Positions 24,445 through 32,916 of a stretch of 64,000 nt of DNA are shown one piece after another. Made by a program: the position numbers and the translations under genes. The DNA comes from Bradyrhizobium manausense (GTDB taxonomy: Bacteria; Pseudomonadota; Alphaproteobacteria; Rhizobiales; Xanthobacteraceae), in the NCBI RefSeq assembly GCF_018130615.1, contig NZ_JAFCKB010000010.1, forward strand, positions 124,001-188,000, in the 5' to 3' direction. The notes beneath the pieces were generated by a model. The model was not told the origin of the DNA, made no database searches, and saw only the letters and a program-made list of their open reading frames with translations. Positions within the stretch are counted from its first letter, which is position 1; every line of letters begins with the position of its first letter.

Positions 24445-25598
24445 GCGACGCGGTGCCCTTCGCGCCAGACGCTGCGAACCACGGGAACGCTGCCGGCGAC
24501 ATGCACGCGGATCAGATCGGCGCGCTTGCCGATCGCGACTTCGCCGCGGTCGGTGAGGCCGACCGCATCGGCAGGTGCCTTCGTCACGGTACGAACGGCC
24601 GCCGGCAAGCTGATCGACGGCGCATGCTCGGGCAATTGCAGCGCGCCCATCAGCAGGCTGGACGGGATATAGTCCGACGACAGGATGTCGAGCAGACCTT
24701 CACGGGCGAGGTCGACCGCGGCAATATTGCCGGAATGCGAGCCACCGCGCACGACGTTGGGCGCGCCCATCAGAATATCGATGCCGGCCTGATGCAGGGC
24801 CCGCGCGGCCTCCAGCGTGGTCGGAAATTCCGCCACTGCGACGCCATCCCGCACGGCGTCCGCAACGTTCTCCTCGGTAGTGTCGTCATGGCTCGCCAGC
24901 GGAATCCTGTGCTCATGCGCCAGCGACACGATTTCGCGCATGTTGGTCGCAGCGTATTTCTTCTGGTACTCGAAGCGCTTTGCAAAGAGCTCGTCGAGCT
25001 CGGCGTCGGTCTTTCCGCCGCCCTTGCCGCGATAATAGTCACGCAGCTTGACCTCGTCACGGAACTGACGCTGACCGGGCGTGTGATCCATCAGCGACAT
25101 CAGCTTGACGTCGGGGCGGTCGATCAGCTCCTTGGCCTCCTCGACCACGCTCGGCATCGGGATTTCGCAGCGCAGGTGCAGGAAGTGGTCAGCGCGCAGC
25201 AGATTGGAATCGCGCGCAGTCGTGATCGCGGCAGCGAGCACGCCGGCACGGCCATCGACCTCCTCGGCGCCGTCCTCGCGCCAGACCCGAAGCGAGTCGA
25301 ACACGGTGGTAATTCCCGAGGTCGCGAGCTGGCCGTCATAGGAGATCACAGCCGCTACCGGATTCCAGAACACCTTTGGGCGCGGCACGTAATGGGCTTC
25401 GAGGTGATCGGTGTGCAGCTCGATCAGGCCGGGCATGATAAGATCGCCGCCGGCATCCTCCGCCCCCGTTGGCGGCCTGCCATCGCCGATCTCGGCAATG
25501 CGTCCATCGGCAAAGGCAAGCCAGCCCTGCTCGATCAGCCGGTCAGCCAGCACGATCCTGGCGTTGGCGATCACGATGTCCTTCGGCTTGGCGTTCAT
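24441..25598 (-). CDS. phnM: Alpha-D-ribose 1-methylphosphonate 5-triphosphate diphosphatase PhnM
   Basis: The protein has 385 residues. It removes pyrophosphate from the triphosphate made by PhnGHIL, giving the substrate of PhnJ. It is an amidohydrolase-fold enzyme: LIMPGLIELHTDHLEAHYVP, ASGITTVFDSLRVWREDGAE, HLRCEIPMPSVVEEAKELI, VKLMSLMDHTPGQRQFRDE, IPLASHDDTTEENVADAVRD and [20 protein letters not shown]. It keeps the HxD metal motif and the SHDD motif of the E. coli enzyme. It is the canonical PhnM; a more distant copy lies at 35543-36736. It starts 12 bases after phnL. Confidence 0.95.
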   Translation of the reverse strand: MNAKPKDIVIANARIVLADRLIEQGWLAFADGRIAEIGDGRPPTGAEDAGGDLIMPGLIELHTDHLEAHYVPRPKVFWNPVAAVISYDGQLATSGITTVFDSLRVWREDGAEEVDGRAGVLAAAITTARDSNLLRADHFLHLRCEIPMPSVVEEAKELIDRPDVKLMSLMDHTPGQRQFRDEVKLRDYYRGKGGGKTDAELDELFAKRFEYQKKYAATNMREIVSLAHEHRIPLASHDDTTEENVADAVRDGVAVAEFPTTLEAARALHQAGIDILMGAPNVVRGGSHSGNIAAVDLAREGLLDILSSDYIPSSLLMGALQLPEHAPSISLPAAVRTVTKAPADAVGLTDRGEVAIGKRADLIRVHVAGSVPVVRSVWREGHRVA

Positions 25599-25610
25599 GT
25601 CCCTCTTCCT

Positions 25611-26321
25611 TCAGGCCGCGGCGGCAAAGCTGGTGACGTCGACGATGCGGTCGGCAATCAAATGGCGGATTTCGTCGTCATGGACAATCGCAACCATGGC
25701 AACGCCCTGGCGTTTCTTCTCGGCGACCAGCTCGACCACGATGGCGCGGTTGGCGGCATCGAGCGAGGCGGTCGGCTCGTCCAGCAACAGGATCGGCAGA
25801 TCCGAGATGAAGCCACGCGCGATGTTGACGCGCTGCTGCTCGCCGCCAGAGAAGGTCGCGGGCGGAAGCTGCCAGAGCCTCTGGGGAATGTTGAGGCGAT
25901 GCAGCAGCTCGCCGGCGCGCGCCTGCGCATCGGCGCGGCCAATGCCGCCAGCGATCAACGGCTCGGCGACGACGTCGATAGTCGCAACGCGCGGCACCGC
26001 CCGCAGGAACTGGCTGACATATCCGATGGTGGCGCGGCGAACGTTAAGGACCTGCCGCGGCTCAGCGGTGGCGAGGTCGATCAGCGCACCGCGATGGCGG
26101 ATGCCGATCCGGCCGGAATCGCAACGATAATTGCCGAAGATCATCTTCAGGATCGACGATTTTCCGGCACCTGATGGCCCGGACAGCACGACGCACTCGC
26201 TCAGCTGGACCTGAAAGGTCACGCCGCGCACGACAGGCAATTCGATGCCGCCTTGCAGGTGCATCGTAAACGTCTTGTTGGCGTCGGCGATGTCGATCAT
26301 GGCGGGCATAGGAATGCTCAT
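25611..26321 (-). CDS. phnL: Phosphonate C-P lyase ABC-type ATPase PhnL
   Basis: The protein has 236 residues with an ABC ATPase core: Walker A GPSGAGKSSILKMIFGNYRC, signature FSGGEQQRVNIARGF, and Walker B LPILLLDEPTASLD. PhnL is an ABC-ATPase-like protein that associates with the C-P lyase core and is not a transporter subunit. It overlaps the end of phnK by four bases (ATGA at 26318-26321). Methionines at residues 1, 5 and 8 are all possible starts; the first keeps the overlap. Confidence 0.93.
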   Translation of the reverse strand: MSIPMPAMIDIADANKTFTMHLQGGIELPVVRGVTFQVQLSECVVLSGPSGAGKSSILKMIFGNYRCDSGRIGIRHRGALIDLATAEPRQVLNVRRATIGYVSQFLRAVPRVATIDVVAEPLIAGGIGRADAQARAGELLHRLNIPQRLWQLPPATFSGGEQQRVNIARGFISDLPILLLDEPTASLDAANRAIVVELVAEKKRQGVAMVAIVHDDEIRHLIADRIVDVTSFAAAA

Positions 26322-27115
26322 GGCGGGAGAATCGAGGAGACGAGAAGCTGGGTGTATGGCTCGCGAGGATCGTCGAGCACCTGGTCAGTGAGACCGGTCT
26401 CGATGACACGGCCGCCCTTCATCACCATCACGCGATGCGACAGCAGGCGTGCGACCGCGAGATCGTGTGTGACGATGACGACCGCAAGATGCAGTTCGGC
26501 GACGAGATTACGCAGGAGATCGAGCAGGCGGGCCTGGACTGACACATCAAGTCCGCCGGTCGGCTCGTCCATAAAGACCAGCCGCGGCCCAGTGACGAGG
26601 TTGCGCGCAATCTGGAGGCGCTGGCGCATGCCGCCGGAATAGGTGCGCGGCGCGTCGTCGATTCGCGCAACGTCGATCTCGACGCGCGTCAGCCAGTCGG
26701 AGGCGGACTCGCGAATGCGGCCGTAGTGATTCCAGCCCACGGCCATCAGCCGCTCACCGACATTGGCGCCGGCCGAAACGGCCATGCGCAGGCCCTGCGC
26801 CGGATCCTGGTGCACAAAACCCCAGTCGGTGCGGAACAGGAGCCGCCGCTCCGCTTCGCCAAGCGCGGCGAGATCGCGGGTGATGCCGTCGCGCATGCGA
26901 TAGGACACCTGCCCGCCGCTCGCGGCGAGCTGGCCCGACAAGAGTTGCAGCAGCGTCGACTTACCCGAGCCGGATTCGCCGACGATCGCCAGCACCTCGC
27001 CGGGATAGAGCGAGAACGACACGTCACGGCAGGCGGCAATGCGACCGTAGGACTTGCTGAGGGAATCAGCGATCAGCAACGGCTGACCGGTTTCGAGCAG
27101 ATCCTGCTCAGCCAT
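26318..27115 (-). CDS. phnK: Phosphonate C-P lyase system protein PhnK
   Basis: The protein has about 265 residues from the ATG at 27115; the longer frame lies inside phnJ and its arginine-rich leader is not real. Walker A is IVGESGSGKSTLLQLLSGQL, the signature is YSGGMRQRLQIARNLVTGP and Walker B is RLVFMDEPTGGLDVSVQARL. It resembles oligopeptide-type ABC ATPases and binds the PhnGHIJ complex. It overlaps phnJ by eight bases and phnL by four. Confidence 0.93.
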   Translation of the reverse strand: MAEQDLLETGQPLLIADSLSKSYGRIAACRDVSFSLYPGEVLAIVGESGSGKSTLLQLLSGQLAASGGQVSYRMRDGITRDLAALGEAERRLLFRTDWGFVHQDPAQGLRMAVSAGANVGERLMAVGWNHYGRIRESASDWLTRVEIDVARIDDAPRTYSGGMRQRLQIARNLVTGPRLVFMDEPTGGLDVSVQARLLDLLRNLVAELHLAVVIVTHDLAVARLLSHRVMVMKGGRVIETGLTDQVLDDPREPYTQLLVSSILPP

Positions 27116-28004
27116 TGGAGACCTCCTGCGCCTTGTCCTTATACGGCGCAGCACTCAGGGCACCGTGATGGCCGGCGGCTTGACGTCCCTCGCAATAGTC
27201 GGTGTCCGAGCAGACGAACATGCGGCTGCCCTTGTCGTCGGTGACGATCTCGTCGAGGTAGGAGTTTTCGGCGCCGCACAGCGCACAAGGCACGTTGAAG
27301 CGGTACGGTTCGAACGGGTGATCCTCGAAATCGAGGGATACCACCTGGGTATAGGGCGGGATCGCATAGATGCGCTTCTCGCGGCCGGCACCGAACAATT
27401 GCAACGCCGGGCAATTGTCCATCTTGGGATTGTCGAATTTCGGCGTCGGCGACGGATCCATCACGTAGCGCGCATTCACCTTGACCGGATAGGCGTAGGC
27501 GGTTGCGATATGGCCGAAGCGGGCGATGTCCTCGTAGAGCTTCACATGCATCAGGCCGTATTCGGCAAGCGCATGCATGCGCCGCGTCTCGGTCTCGCGC
27601 GGCTCGAGGAAGCGCAGCGGCTCCGGAATCGGCACCTGATAGACCAGCACCTGCCTTTCGTGCAGCGCGGCCTCCGGAATGCGGTGACGGGTCTGGATTA
27701 CGGTCGCCTCGCCGGTCGACGTCGTCGTGGCGACGCCGGCGGTCTTGGCGAAGAACTTGCGGATCGAGATCGCATTGGTGGTGTCGTCGGAACCCTGGTC
27801 GATCACCTTCAGCACGTCCTGCGGCCCCAGGATCGCGGCGGTCACCTGCACGCCGCCGGTGCCCCAGCCATAGGGCATCGGCATTTCGCGGCTGGCGAAC
27901 GGCACCTGATAGCCCGGGATCGCGATCGCCTTCAGGATCGCGCGGCGGATCATCCGCTTGGTCTGCTCGTCCAGATAAGCAAAGTTGTAGGCGGGCGCGT
28001 TCAT
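27108..28004 (-). CDS. phnJ: C-P lyase catalytic subunit PhnJ (radical SAM)
   Basis: The protein has 298 residues. It cleaves the carbon-phosphorus bond of ribose-1-methylphosphonate 5-phosphate by radical SAM chemistry. The unusual iron-sulfur motif is intact: Cys240 and Cys243 (PCALCGAEN), Cys265 and, for the thiyl radical, Cys271 (VCSDTDYCEG). These match Cys241, 244, 266 and 272 of E. coli. The N-terminus NFAYLDEQTKRMIRRAILKA, and GYQVPFASREMPMPYGWGTG, are also conserved. It overlaps phnI by four bases (ATGA). The full cysteine set predicts an active enzyme. Confidence 0.97.
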   Translation of the reverse strand: MNAPAYNFAYLDEQTKRMIRRAILKAIAIPGYQVPFASREMPMPYGWGTGGVQVTAAILGPQDVLKVIDQGSDDTTNAISIRKFFAKTAGVATTTSTGEATVIQTRHRIPEAALHERQVLVYQVPIPEPLRFLEPRETETRRMHALAEYGLMHVKLYEDIARFGHIATAYAYPVKVNARYVMDPSPTPKFDNPKMDNCPALQLFGAGREKRIYAIPPYTQVVSLDFEDHPFEPYRFNVPCALCGAENSYLDEIVTDDKGSRMFVCSDTDYCEGRQAAGHHGALSAAPYKDKAQEVSNG

Positions 28005-29116
28005 TCCGCGGCCTCCTTCATGGCATCGGACGCATCGGCCTCAGTGGAGGCTTCGGCGAATTCCTTACGCAGCTTGCGCAGCAGGCCGAGCTCGGACTGG
28101 AAGTCGACATAGTGCGGCAGCTTCAGATGCTCGACGAAGCCGGTCGCCTGGACGTTGTCCGAATGCGACAATACGAACTCTTCGTCCTGCGCGGGGGCCC
28201 CGACCTCTTCGCCGAGCTCGCGGGCACGCAGCGCGCGGTCGACCAGCGCCATCGACATGGTCTTGCGCTCGCTCTGGCCGAAGGCGAGACCATATCCGCG
28301 GGTGAAGCACGGCGCTTCCGTCGCCGAGCCCTTGAACTGGTTGACCATCTGGCATTCGGTCAGCTCGATCGAGCCGAGCGGCACCGCGAAGCCGACGTCT
28401 TCGGCGGCGAACTCAACCTCGACCTCGCCGAAGCGGATCTCGCCGGCGAAGGGATGGTTGCGGCCGTAACCGCGCTGGGTGGAGTAGCCCATCGCCAAGA
28501 GAAAGCCTTCGTCGCCGCGCGCGAGATTTTGCAGGCGCAAATCGCGGTCCGCCGGAAAGTTCAGCGGCTCGCGGGTGAGATCGCCGACGCTGGCGCCGTC
28601 TTCGGCCTGCGGCGAGGTCTCGATCAACCCGTCGCGGCCGAGAATGTCGGTCACGCGCGGCGTCGGCGCGGTCGAGGCTTCGGCGACGGCGGGCACTTCC
28701 GGCACAAACCCCTGGCTGAGTGAGGGATCGAGCAGGCGGTGCGTATAGTCGAAGGTGGGGCCGAGGATCTGACCACCGGGAATATCCTTGAAGGTCGAGG
28801 ACACCCGCCGCTGCACCCGCATGGCGCCGGTATCGACCGGCTCGCTGGCGCCGAAGCGCGGCAAGGTGGCGCGGAAGGCGCGGACCAGAAAGATCGCCTC
28901 GATCAGATCGCCGCGCGCCTGCTTGATCGCAAGCGCCGCGAGCTCGCGATCATAGAGCGAGCCCTCGCTCATGACACGGTCGACCGCCAGCCCAAGCTGT
29001 TCCGAGATCTGGTCGAGCGAGACTTCCGCGACGCTTTGATCGCCGCGCCGCGCATTGGCGAGCAGGCGATGAGCGTTCTCGATGGCGCGCTCGCCGCCTT
29101 TGACTGCAACGTACAT
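28001..29116 (-). CDS. phnI: C-P lyase core subunit PhnI
   Basis: The protein has 371 residues. PhnI is the nucleosidase-like subunit that displaces adenine from ATP to join the phosphonate to ribose, with PhnG and PhnH. Recognised are MYVAVKGGERAIENAHRLLA, ARRGDQSVAEVSLDQISEQL, DIPGGQILGPTFDYTHRLLD, MGYSTQRGYGRNHPFAGEIR, and SIELTECQMVNQFKGS. It is full length. It starts four bases after phnH and overlaps phnJ. Confidence 0.96.
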   Translation of the reverse strand: MYVAVKGGERAIENAHRLLANARRGDQSVAEVSLDQISEQLGLAVDRVMSEGSLYDRELAALAIKQARGDLIEAIFLVRAFRATLPRFGASEPVDTGAMRVQRRVSSTFKDIPGGQILGPTFDYTHRLLDPSLSQGFVPEVPAVAEASTAPTPRVTDILGRDGLIETSPQAEDGASVGDLTREPLNFPADRDLRLQNLARGDEGFLLAMGYSTQRGYGRNHPFAGEIRFGEVEVEFAAEDVGFAVPLGSIELTECQMVNQFKGSATEAPCFTRGYGLAFGQSERKTMSMALVDRALRARELGEEVGAPAQDEEFVLSHSDNVQATGFVEHLKLPHYVDFQSELGLLRKLRKEFAEASTEADASDAMKEAAE

Positions 29117-29120
29117 GCCT

Positions 29121-29729
29121 CTAGCCTCCCTTGCTCACGATGCGCGTGGTGCGCGGGATCGCAACCACGGCATCGTCGGCGACCAGAACCACATCGATGC
29201 CACGCGGAAACAGGGTCTCGTTGCAACGCAGGCGCTCGAACAGGTCGAACGGCTTGATCGATGCCTGCAGCACCGCGACGCCGTCAATGCCGGGGCCTAG
29301 CAACTCGAAGCCGCGCCCTGAGCCCAGGCTGTCGACCTGAATGATGACAGTGGTCGAACGATCCGGATATTCGTTGGTGCCGAGCGCGAAACGCTCGAGC
29401 GAGGGCAGCGCACCGCCATCGCTGATCAGCGCGAAAGCCGCGATGGAGGAATCCTCGATCACCGGCGCGCCGGTGTGAAACTTCAGCCACTTCAGGACAT
29501 CGGAGCTTTCCGACATCCGCGCGTCGAGCCAGAGCGGCGTGTCGTGATCGAACAGCGTCAGCGCGATCGCAGCGGTGCCGCGCATCATGGGTCCAGCCGT
29601 CCCGGCCATCGGCACGATGCGCTGGACCGAGCCCGGCCGCGCCATCGCGTCCATGACCGAGCGGAAGGTCGATTGCGCCGACAACACCTTGTCGGCGAAT
29701 CCCGGCGGCAATTCCGCAATCGTGGTCAT
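29121..29729 (-). CDS. phnH: C-P lyase core subunit PhnH
   Basis: The protein has 202 residues from the ATG at 29729; the longer open frame starts within phnG. The subunit supports the PhnGHIJ complex. Segments FRSVMDAMARPGSVQRIVPM, ALTLFDHDTPLWLDARM, FHTGAPVIEDSSIAAFALIS, and GPGIDGVAVLQAS followed by FPRGIDVVLVADDAVVAIPR match the family. It lies four bases after phnG and four bases before phnI. Confidence 0.95.
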   Translation of the reverse strand: MTTIAELPPGFADKVLSAQSTFRSVMDAMARPGSVQRIVPMAGTAGPMMRGTAAIALTLFDHDTPLWLDARMSESSDVLKWLKFHTGAPVIEDSSIAAFALISDGGALPSLERFALGTNEYPDRSTTVIIQVDSLGSGRGFELLGPGIDGVAVLQASIKPFDLFERLRCNETLFPRGIDVVLVADDAVVAIPRTTRIVSKGG

Positions 29730-29733
29730 GGCC

Positions 29734-30198
29734 TCACCCCTCACCGCGCACCATGGTGTAGAAATCAACCTTCGTCGCGGCAGTCTCTTCGGCCTCGCGG
29801 CTGCGTTTGACCATAAGCTGCTCACGCAACGGGGCGACAATTTCGCGCTCGACCGCCGCGGCGAAATCGCGCGACTGCACCAGCGCATCACACAGCGCGA
29901 TCAGCCGCGCCTTCTCGCCATCGCGCCCGAGCGTGTAGCCGAAGCCGACCTCGCCGCTCGCAAGACGCACCGCTGCGCGCGACACCGTGGCTTCGCCGAG
30001 ATTGAACGGCGCGCCGTCGCCGCCGACCCGGCCGCGCAGCATCACCAGTCCACTCTCCGGTTCGCGCAGATCCTGATGGCCGGGCAAGGGAACGTTGCGG
30101 AGGCGAGCGGCGATCTCGCCCGCCTCCGCGTGCGCCAGCACGGCCATGGCGGCCTGGCGCTGGGCTTGCTGGGTGTTGTGCTGGGTCACCGAATCCAT
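29734..30198 (-). CDS. phnG: C-P lyase core subunit PhnG
   Basis: The protein has 154 residues from the ATG at 30198, behind an AAAGG ribosome binding site. The ATG further up at 30249 would start inside the PhnF operator. Recognised are QAAMAVLAHAEAGEIAARLR, EPESGLVMLRGRVGGDGAPF, and NLGEATVSRAAVRLASGEVG followed by FGYTLGRDGEKARLIALCDA. It is the first gene of the phnGHIJKLMN operon. A Pho box and a palindromic PhnF site lie in the region upstream. Confidence 0.95.
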   Translation of the reverse strand: MDSVTQHNTQQAQRQAAMAVLAHAEAGEIAARLRNVPLPGHQDLREPESGLVMLRGRVGGDGAPFNLGEATVSRAAVRLASGEVGFGYTLGRDGEKARLIALCDALVQSRDFAAAVEREIVAPLREQLMVKRSREAEETAATKVDFYTMVRGEG

Positions 30199-30224
30199 CG
30201 ACCTTTTGACAGAACTTGCCGAAC

Positions 30225-30254
30225 TCAAGTTGTCTATGATAATAGACAACTTGA
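30225..30254. promoter_or_regulatory. Predicted PhnF operator
   Basis: A perfect inverted repeat with 13-base arms, TCAAGTTGTCTAT, separated by GATA from ATAGACAACTTGA. It sits between phnG and phnF, 27 bases from the phnG ATG. GntR/HutC-type PhnF repressors bind palindromes beside their own genes, so this is the likely binding site. On the minus strand the distal arm contains TATCAA (30251-30256), which is placed as a -10 for phnG. Confidence 0.75.
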
Positions 30255-30284
30255 TACGGAAGCGCCATGACTGTTTCGTGACAA
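30251..30284 (-). promoter_or_regulatory. Predicted PhoB-dependent phnG promoter (Pho box and -10)
   Basis: Read on the minus strand: TTGTCAC-GAAA-CAGTCAT (30284-30267), two 7-base units 11 bases apart resembling the CTGTCAT units of a Pho box. Ten bases later comes TATCAA (30256-30251), the spacing expected for a -10 in a PhoB-activated promoter. The -10 lies within the PhnF operator, which would allow repression on top of activation. Confidence 0.6.
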
Positions 30285-30317
30285 AGGTGTGATTTTCGAG
30301 CTAGGCTGACCTCCGAC

Positions 30318-31046
30318 ATGAGCATGCAGGACACCGCCTCCTCGGGCGTCGCGCTGTGGCGCCTCGTTGCCGACGGCATCGAGCGCGGCATCGCCGACGG
30401 CCGCTTCGCCGCCGGCGACAAATTGCCGGGCGAGATGGAAATCGCCGAAACCTATCGGGTCAATCGCCACACCGTGCGGCGTGCGCTGGCCGCACTGGCC
30501 GAGCGCGGCATCGTGCGCGCCGAGCGCGGCAGCGGAACTTATGTCGAGGCGCAGAAGCTTGCTTATCCCTTGCGCTCGCGCACGCGCTTCTCGGAGATCG
30601 TCGGCGCCGACGGCCGCGAGCCGCAGGGACGGATGATCGAGGCGAATGAGGATGTCGCAACCCGCGAACTCGCGCGGGAGCTGGGATTAAAGACCGGCGC
30701 CCCGCTGGTGCGGATCGAGGCCATCCGCCTCGCCGACCGCACCCCGATCTGTGTTTCCACCACCTGGTTGTCGGCGGAGCGGTTTCCCGGCGCGGGCGGC
30801 GTGTTTGCCGCGACGCGCTCGATGACGAAGATGCTCGAGCATTACGGGATCCGCGACTACCGCCGCGGCGCCACAAGGATCACCGCCGGCATCGTCGACG
30901 CCACCGACGCCGCGCGGTTGGATTTGCCGCTCGGGCGGCCGATCCTGGTGGTCGACGCAACGGACCTCGATCTCGGCGGCAAGCCCCTGGTGACGAAGCA
31001 CTCGCGTTTTGCCGCGGAGCGGGTCGAGTTTTTGGTGGAGCCGTAA
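30318..31046 (+). CDS. phnF: Phosphonate operon repressor PhnF (GntR/HutC family)
   Basis: The protein has 242 residues, divergent from phnG. The N-terminal winged helix is ADGIERGIADGRFAAGDKLP, GEMEIAETYRVNRHTVRRAL, and AALAERGIVRAERGSGTYVE. The C-terminal UTRA effector domain has RFSEIVGADGREPQGRMIEA and SEPHY-like terms such as MTKMLEHYGIRDYRRGATRI. TIGR02325-type PhnF proteins repress phosphonate genes. The 30-base palindrome between it and phnG is its likely site, which would also regulate phnF itself. Confidence 0.93.
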   Translation: MSMQDTASSGVALWRLVADGIERGIADGRFAAGDKLPGEMEIAETYRVNRHTVRRALAALAERGIVRAERGSGTYVEAQKLAYPLRSRTRFSEIVGADGREPQGRMIEANEDVATRELARELGLKTGAPLVRIEAIRLADRTPICVSTTWLSAERFPGAGGVFAATRSMTKMLEHYGIRDYRRGATRITAGIVDATDAARLDLPLGRPILVVDATDLDLGGKPLVTKHSRFAAERVEFLVEP

Positions 31047-31070
31047 GGGAGGGATCACCCTCGCTCCACC
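31034..31070. terminator. Hairpin between convergent phnF and phnE genes
   Basis: GGTGGAGC (31034-31041) pairs with GCTCCACC (31063-31070), enclosing a second hairpin GAGGG-ATCA-CCCTC (31049-31062). It overlaps the phnF stop codon and lies 15 bases before the end of the convergent phnE gene. There is no T run, so the termination function is only likely by position. Confidence 0.4.
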
Positions 31071-31085
31071 CTACGGCAGCTGTGC

Positions 31086-31931
31086 TTAGGCGACAGCGCG
31101 CCTTCCAATGATCGCAAAGCGCAGCTTGCCCGAGATGAAGTCGATCGCGGCGACCGCGACCAGAATCATCAGGATTAGGAACGACACCTTCTGCCATTCC
31201 AGCACGCGGATCTGCTCGGCGAGTTGCAGACCGATACCGCCGGCACCGACGATACCGATGATGGTGGCGGAGCGCGTGTTGGACTCGATGAAATAGAGCA
31301 CTTGGCCCGCGATCACGGGCAGCACCTGCGGCATCAAGCCGAAACGGATCTCATGCAGCGCGCTGCCGCCGGAGGCGCGGATACCCTCGACCTGCTTCTG
31401 GTCAGCGCCTTCGATCGCCTCCGAAAACAACTTTCCGAACGCGCCGAAATCCGACACGGCAATCGCCAGCACACCGGCGAACGGGCCGAGGCCGACGACG
31501 TTGATCCAGACCAGCGCCCAGATCAGCGTATCGACGCCGCGGATCGAATCCAGGAAGCGCCGCACCGGGAAGCGGACGATTTCAGGCACGATGTTGCGCG
31601 CGGCAAACAGACTGACCGGCAACGCCAGCACCGCGGCGAGCGTGGTGCCGAGCAGCGCGATCGACAGCGTCTCACCCAGCGCCTTCAGATAAAGCGGCAG
31701 CGACGAGCCGGGATCGGGCGGCATCATCATCATGCTGATCCAGCCGAGCTGGCTCAGCCCCGAGATGAAGCGCGACGGGGAGAAATCGAGATCGACCAGG
31801 CCGAACACGAAGATCGCAAGCGCCGCGACCAGCATCGCCGGCGTCGCCAGGCGCGACGACGCTGGGCGGTCGAAGACCTCAGGATAGCGTGCGCGGAGCT
31901 CCGCGGTGTTGACGTCCTGCGGTTTGCTCAA
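31086..31931 (-). CDS. phnE: Phosphonate ABC transporter permease (second PhnE)
   Basis: The protein has 281 residues. The start codon is TTG at 31931, overlapping the stop of the first permease (TTGA) and supported by AAGGAGG seven bases upstream. There are about six transmembrane helices. The permease EAA-like loop is VEGIRASGGSALHEIRFGLM, followed by PQVLPVIAGQVLYFIESNTR and the GIVGAGGIGLQLAEQIRVLE motif typical of PhnE. It pairs with the first PhnE to form the channel energised by PhnC. Confidence 0.93.
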   Translation of the reverse strand: MSKPQDVNTAELRARYPEVFDRPASSRLATPAMLVAALAIFVFGLVDLDFSPSRFISGLSQLGWISMMMMPPDPGSSLPLYLKALGETLSIALLGTTLAAVLALPVSLFAARNIVPEIVRFPVRRFLDSIRGVDTLIWALVWINVVGLGPFAGVLAIAVSDFGAFGKLFSEAIEGADQKQVEGIRASGGSALHEIRFGLMPQVLPVIAGQVLYFIESNTRSATIIGIVGAGGIGLQLAEQIRVLEWQKVSFLILMILVAVAAIDFISGKLRFAIIGRRAVA

Positions 31932-32812
31932 TTCCGCGCCTCCTTGCCGAACAGGCGGCCACGCACCCAGCCGGTCGTGATGTCGATCAGGAAGACCGTG
32001 ACGATGATGGTCACGAGGATCGCGCTGACGTCGGAGTAGTAAAACTTCCGGATCGCGACGATCAGCTCCTGGCCGATGCCGCCGGCGCCGACGAAGCCCA
32101 TGACGGACGCTTCACGCACATTGATCTCGAAGCGCAGCAGCGCGTAGCTGGCGTAGCCCGCCGAGACCTGCGGCAGGATCGCAAAACGCATGCAGGAGAG
32201 CCAGCTTGCTCCGGTGGAGCGGATGCCCTCGACCGGCTTCATATCGGCGTTCTCGACGATCTCCGAGAACAGCTTTCCGAGCGCGCCGGTGGAGTGGATC
32301 GCGATCGCGAGCACACCCGCCACCGGACCGAGGCCGAAGGCCATGACGAAGATCAGCGCGAAGACGATGCCGGGCACCGTGCGGGCGAATTCGAGCAGCC
32401 GCCTCACCGTGAAGCGCAGCCGGGGCGCGGGCGAGGTGTTCTCAGCCGCGAAGAAATTCAGCGCGAAGGCGAGGACGGCGCCGATCAGGGTACCGACATA
32501 GGAGATCAGCAGCGTCTCGCCGAGCAGCTCCAGCCATTTGTGCAGACCCCAGAACCACTCGCCAAAATCGGTCCAGACCCGCTGCCCATTGTCGAGGGTG
32601 AGGATGCGGTCGAAATAGCTGATGAAATTGCCAAAGTAAGCAAAGAATGTGCGCAGGTTCACCTCGGCCCCGATCGAGGCCACGATCAGCGCGGCGACGA
32701 AGACAGCGAAGCCCGCCAGCAGGCGCAGGCGCTTGCGCGCCACCGCCTTACGATAGGCCGCGTTGAGGACAGCAAGTTGTTGCTCGGGGAGAAGCGAAAC
32801 CGCAATCGTCAT
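31928..32812 (-). CDS. phnE: Phosphonate ABC transporter permease (first PhnE)
   Basis: The protein has 294 residues from the ATG at 32812. It has an N-terminal helix (LRLLAGFAVFVAALIVASIG), further helices, and the PhnE loop VEGIRSTGASWLSCMRFAIL followed by PQVSAGYASYALLRFEINVR and ASVMGFVGAGGIGQELIVAI. It is longer than the second copy at its N-terminus. Its mRNA would cross an intrinsic-terminator-like hairpin located between phnD and this gene, so its expression may be lower than that of phnD. Confidence 0.93.
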   Translation of the reverse strand: MTIAVSLLPEQQLAVLNAAYRKAVARKRLRLLAGFAVFVAALIVASIGAEVNLRTFFAYFGNFISYFDRILTLDNGQRVWTDFGEWFWGLHKWLELLGETLLISYVGTLIGAVLAFALNFFAAENTSPAPRLRFTVRRLLEFARTVPGIVFALIFVMAFGLGPVAGVLAIAIHSTGALGKLFSEIVENADMKPVEGIRSTGASWLSCMRFAILPQVSAGYASYALLRFEINVREASVMGFVGAGGIGQELIVAIRKFYYSDVSAILVTIIVTVFLIDITTGWVRGRLFGKEARN

Positions 32813-32866
32813 GGGTTCAGCGGCATGGGTTCAGCGGGAAGGATTCAGCTGGAAGGGTCCGTCAAG

Positions 32867-32895
32867 AAAAAGAGCCGGGTCCATCGACCCGGCTC
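32867..32895 (-). terminator. Intrinsic terminator between phnD and phnE
   Basis: On the minus strand, GAGCCGGGT-CGATGG-ACCCGGCTC forms a 9-base perfect stem with a 6-base loop (32895-32872), followed directly by TTTTT (32871-32867). It lies in the 104-base gap after phnD. Partial termination here would make more of the binding protein than of the permeases, as is common in ABC importer operons. Confidence 0.7.
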
Positions 32896-32916
32896 CAGTA
32901 CATCGTCCCGACGAGC

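Noticed and set aside
24216-26174. Plus-strand open frame of 652 codons across phnN, phnM and phnL
   Set aside because: A shadow of three clear phn genes with strong family motifs; no protein-like sequence.
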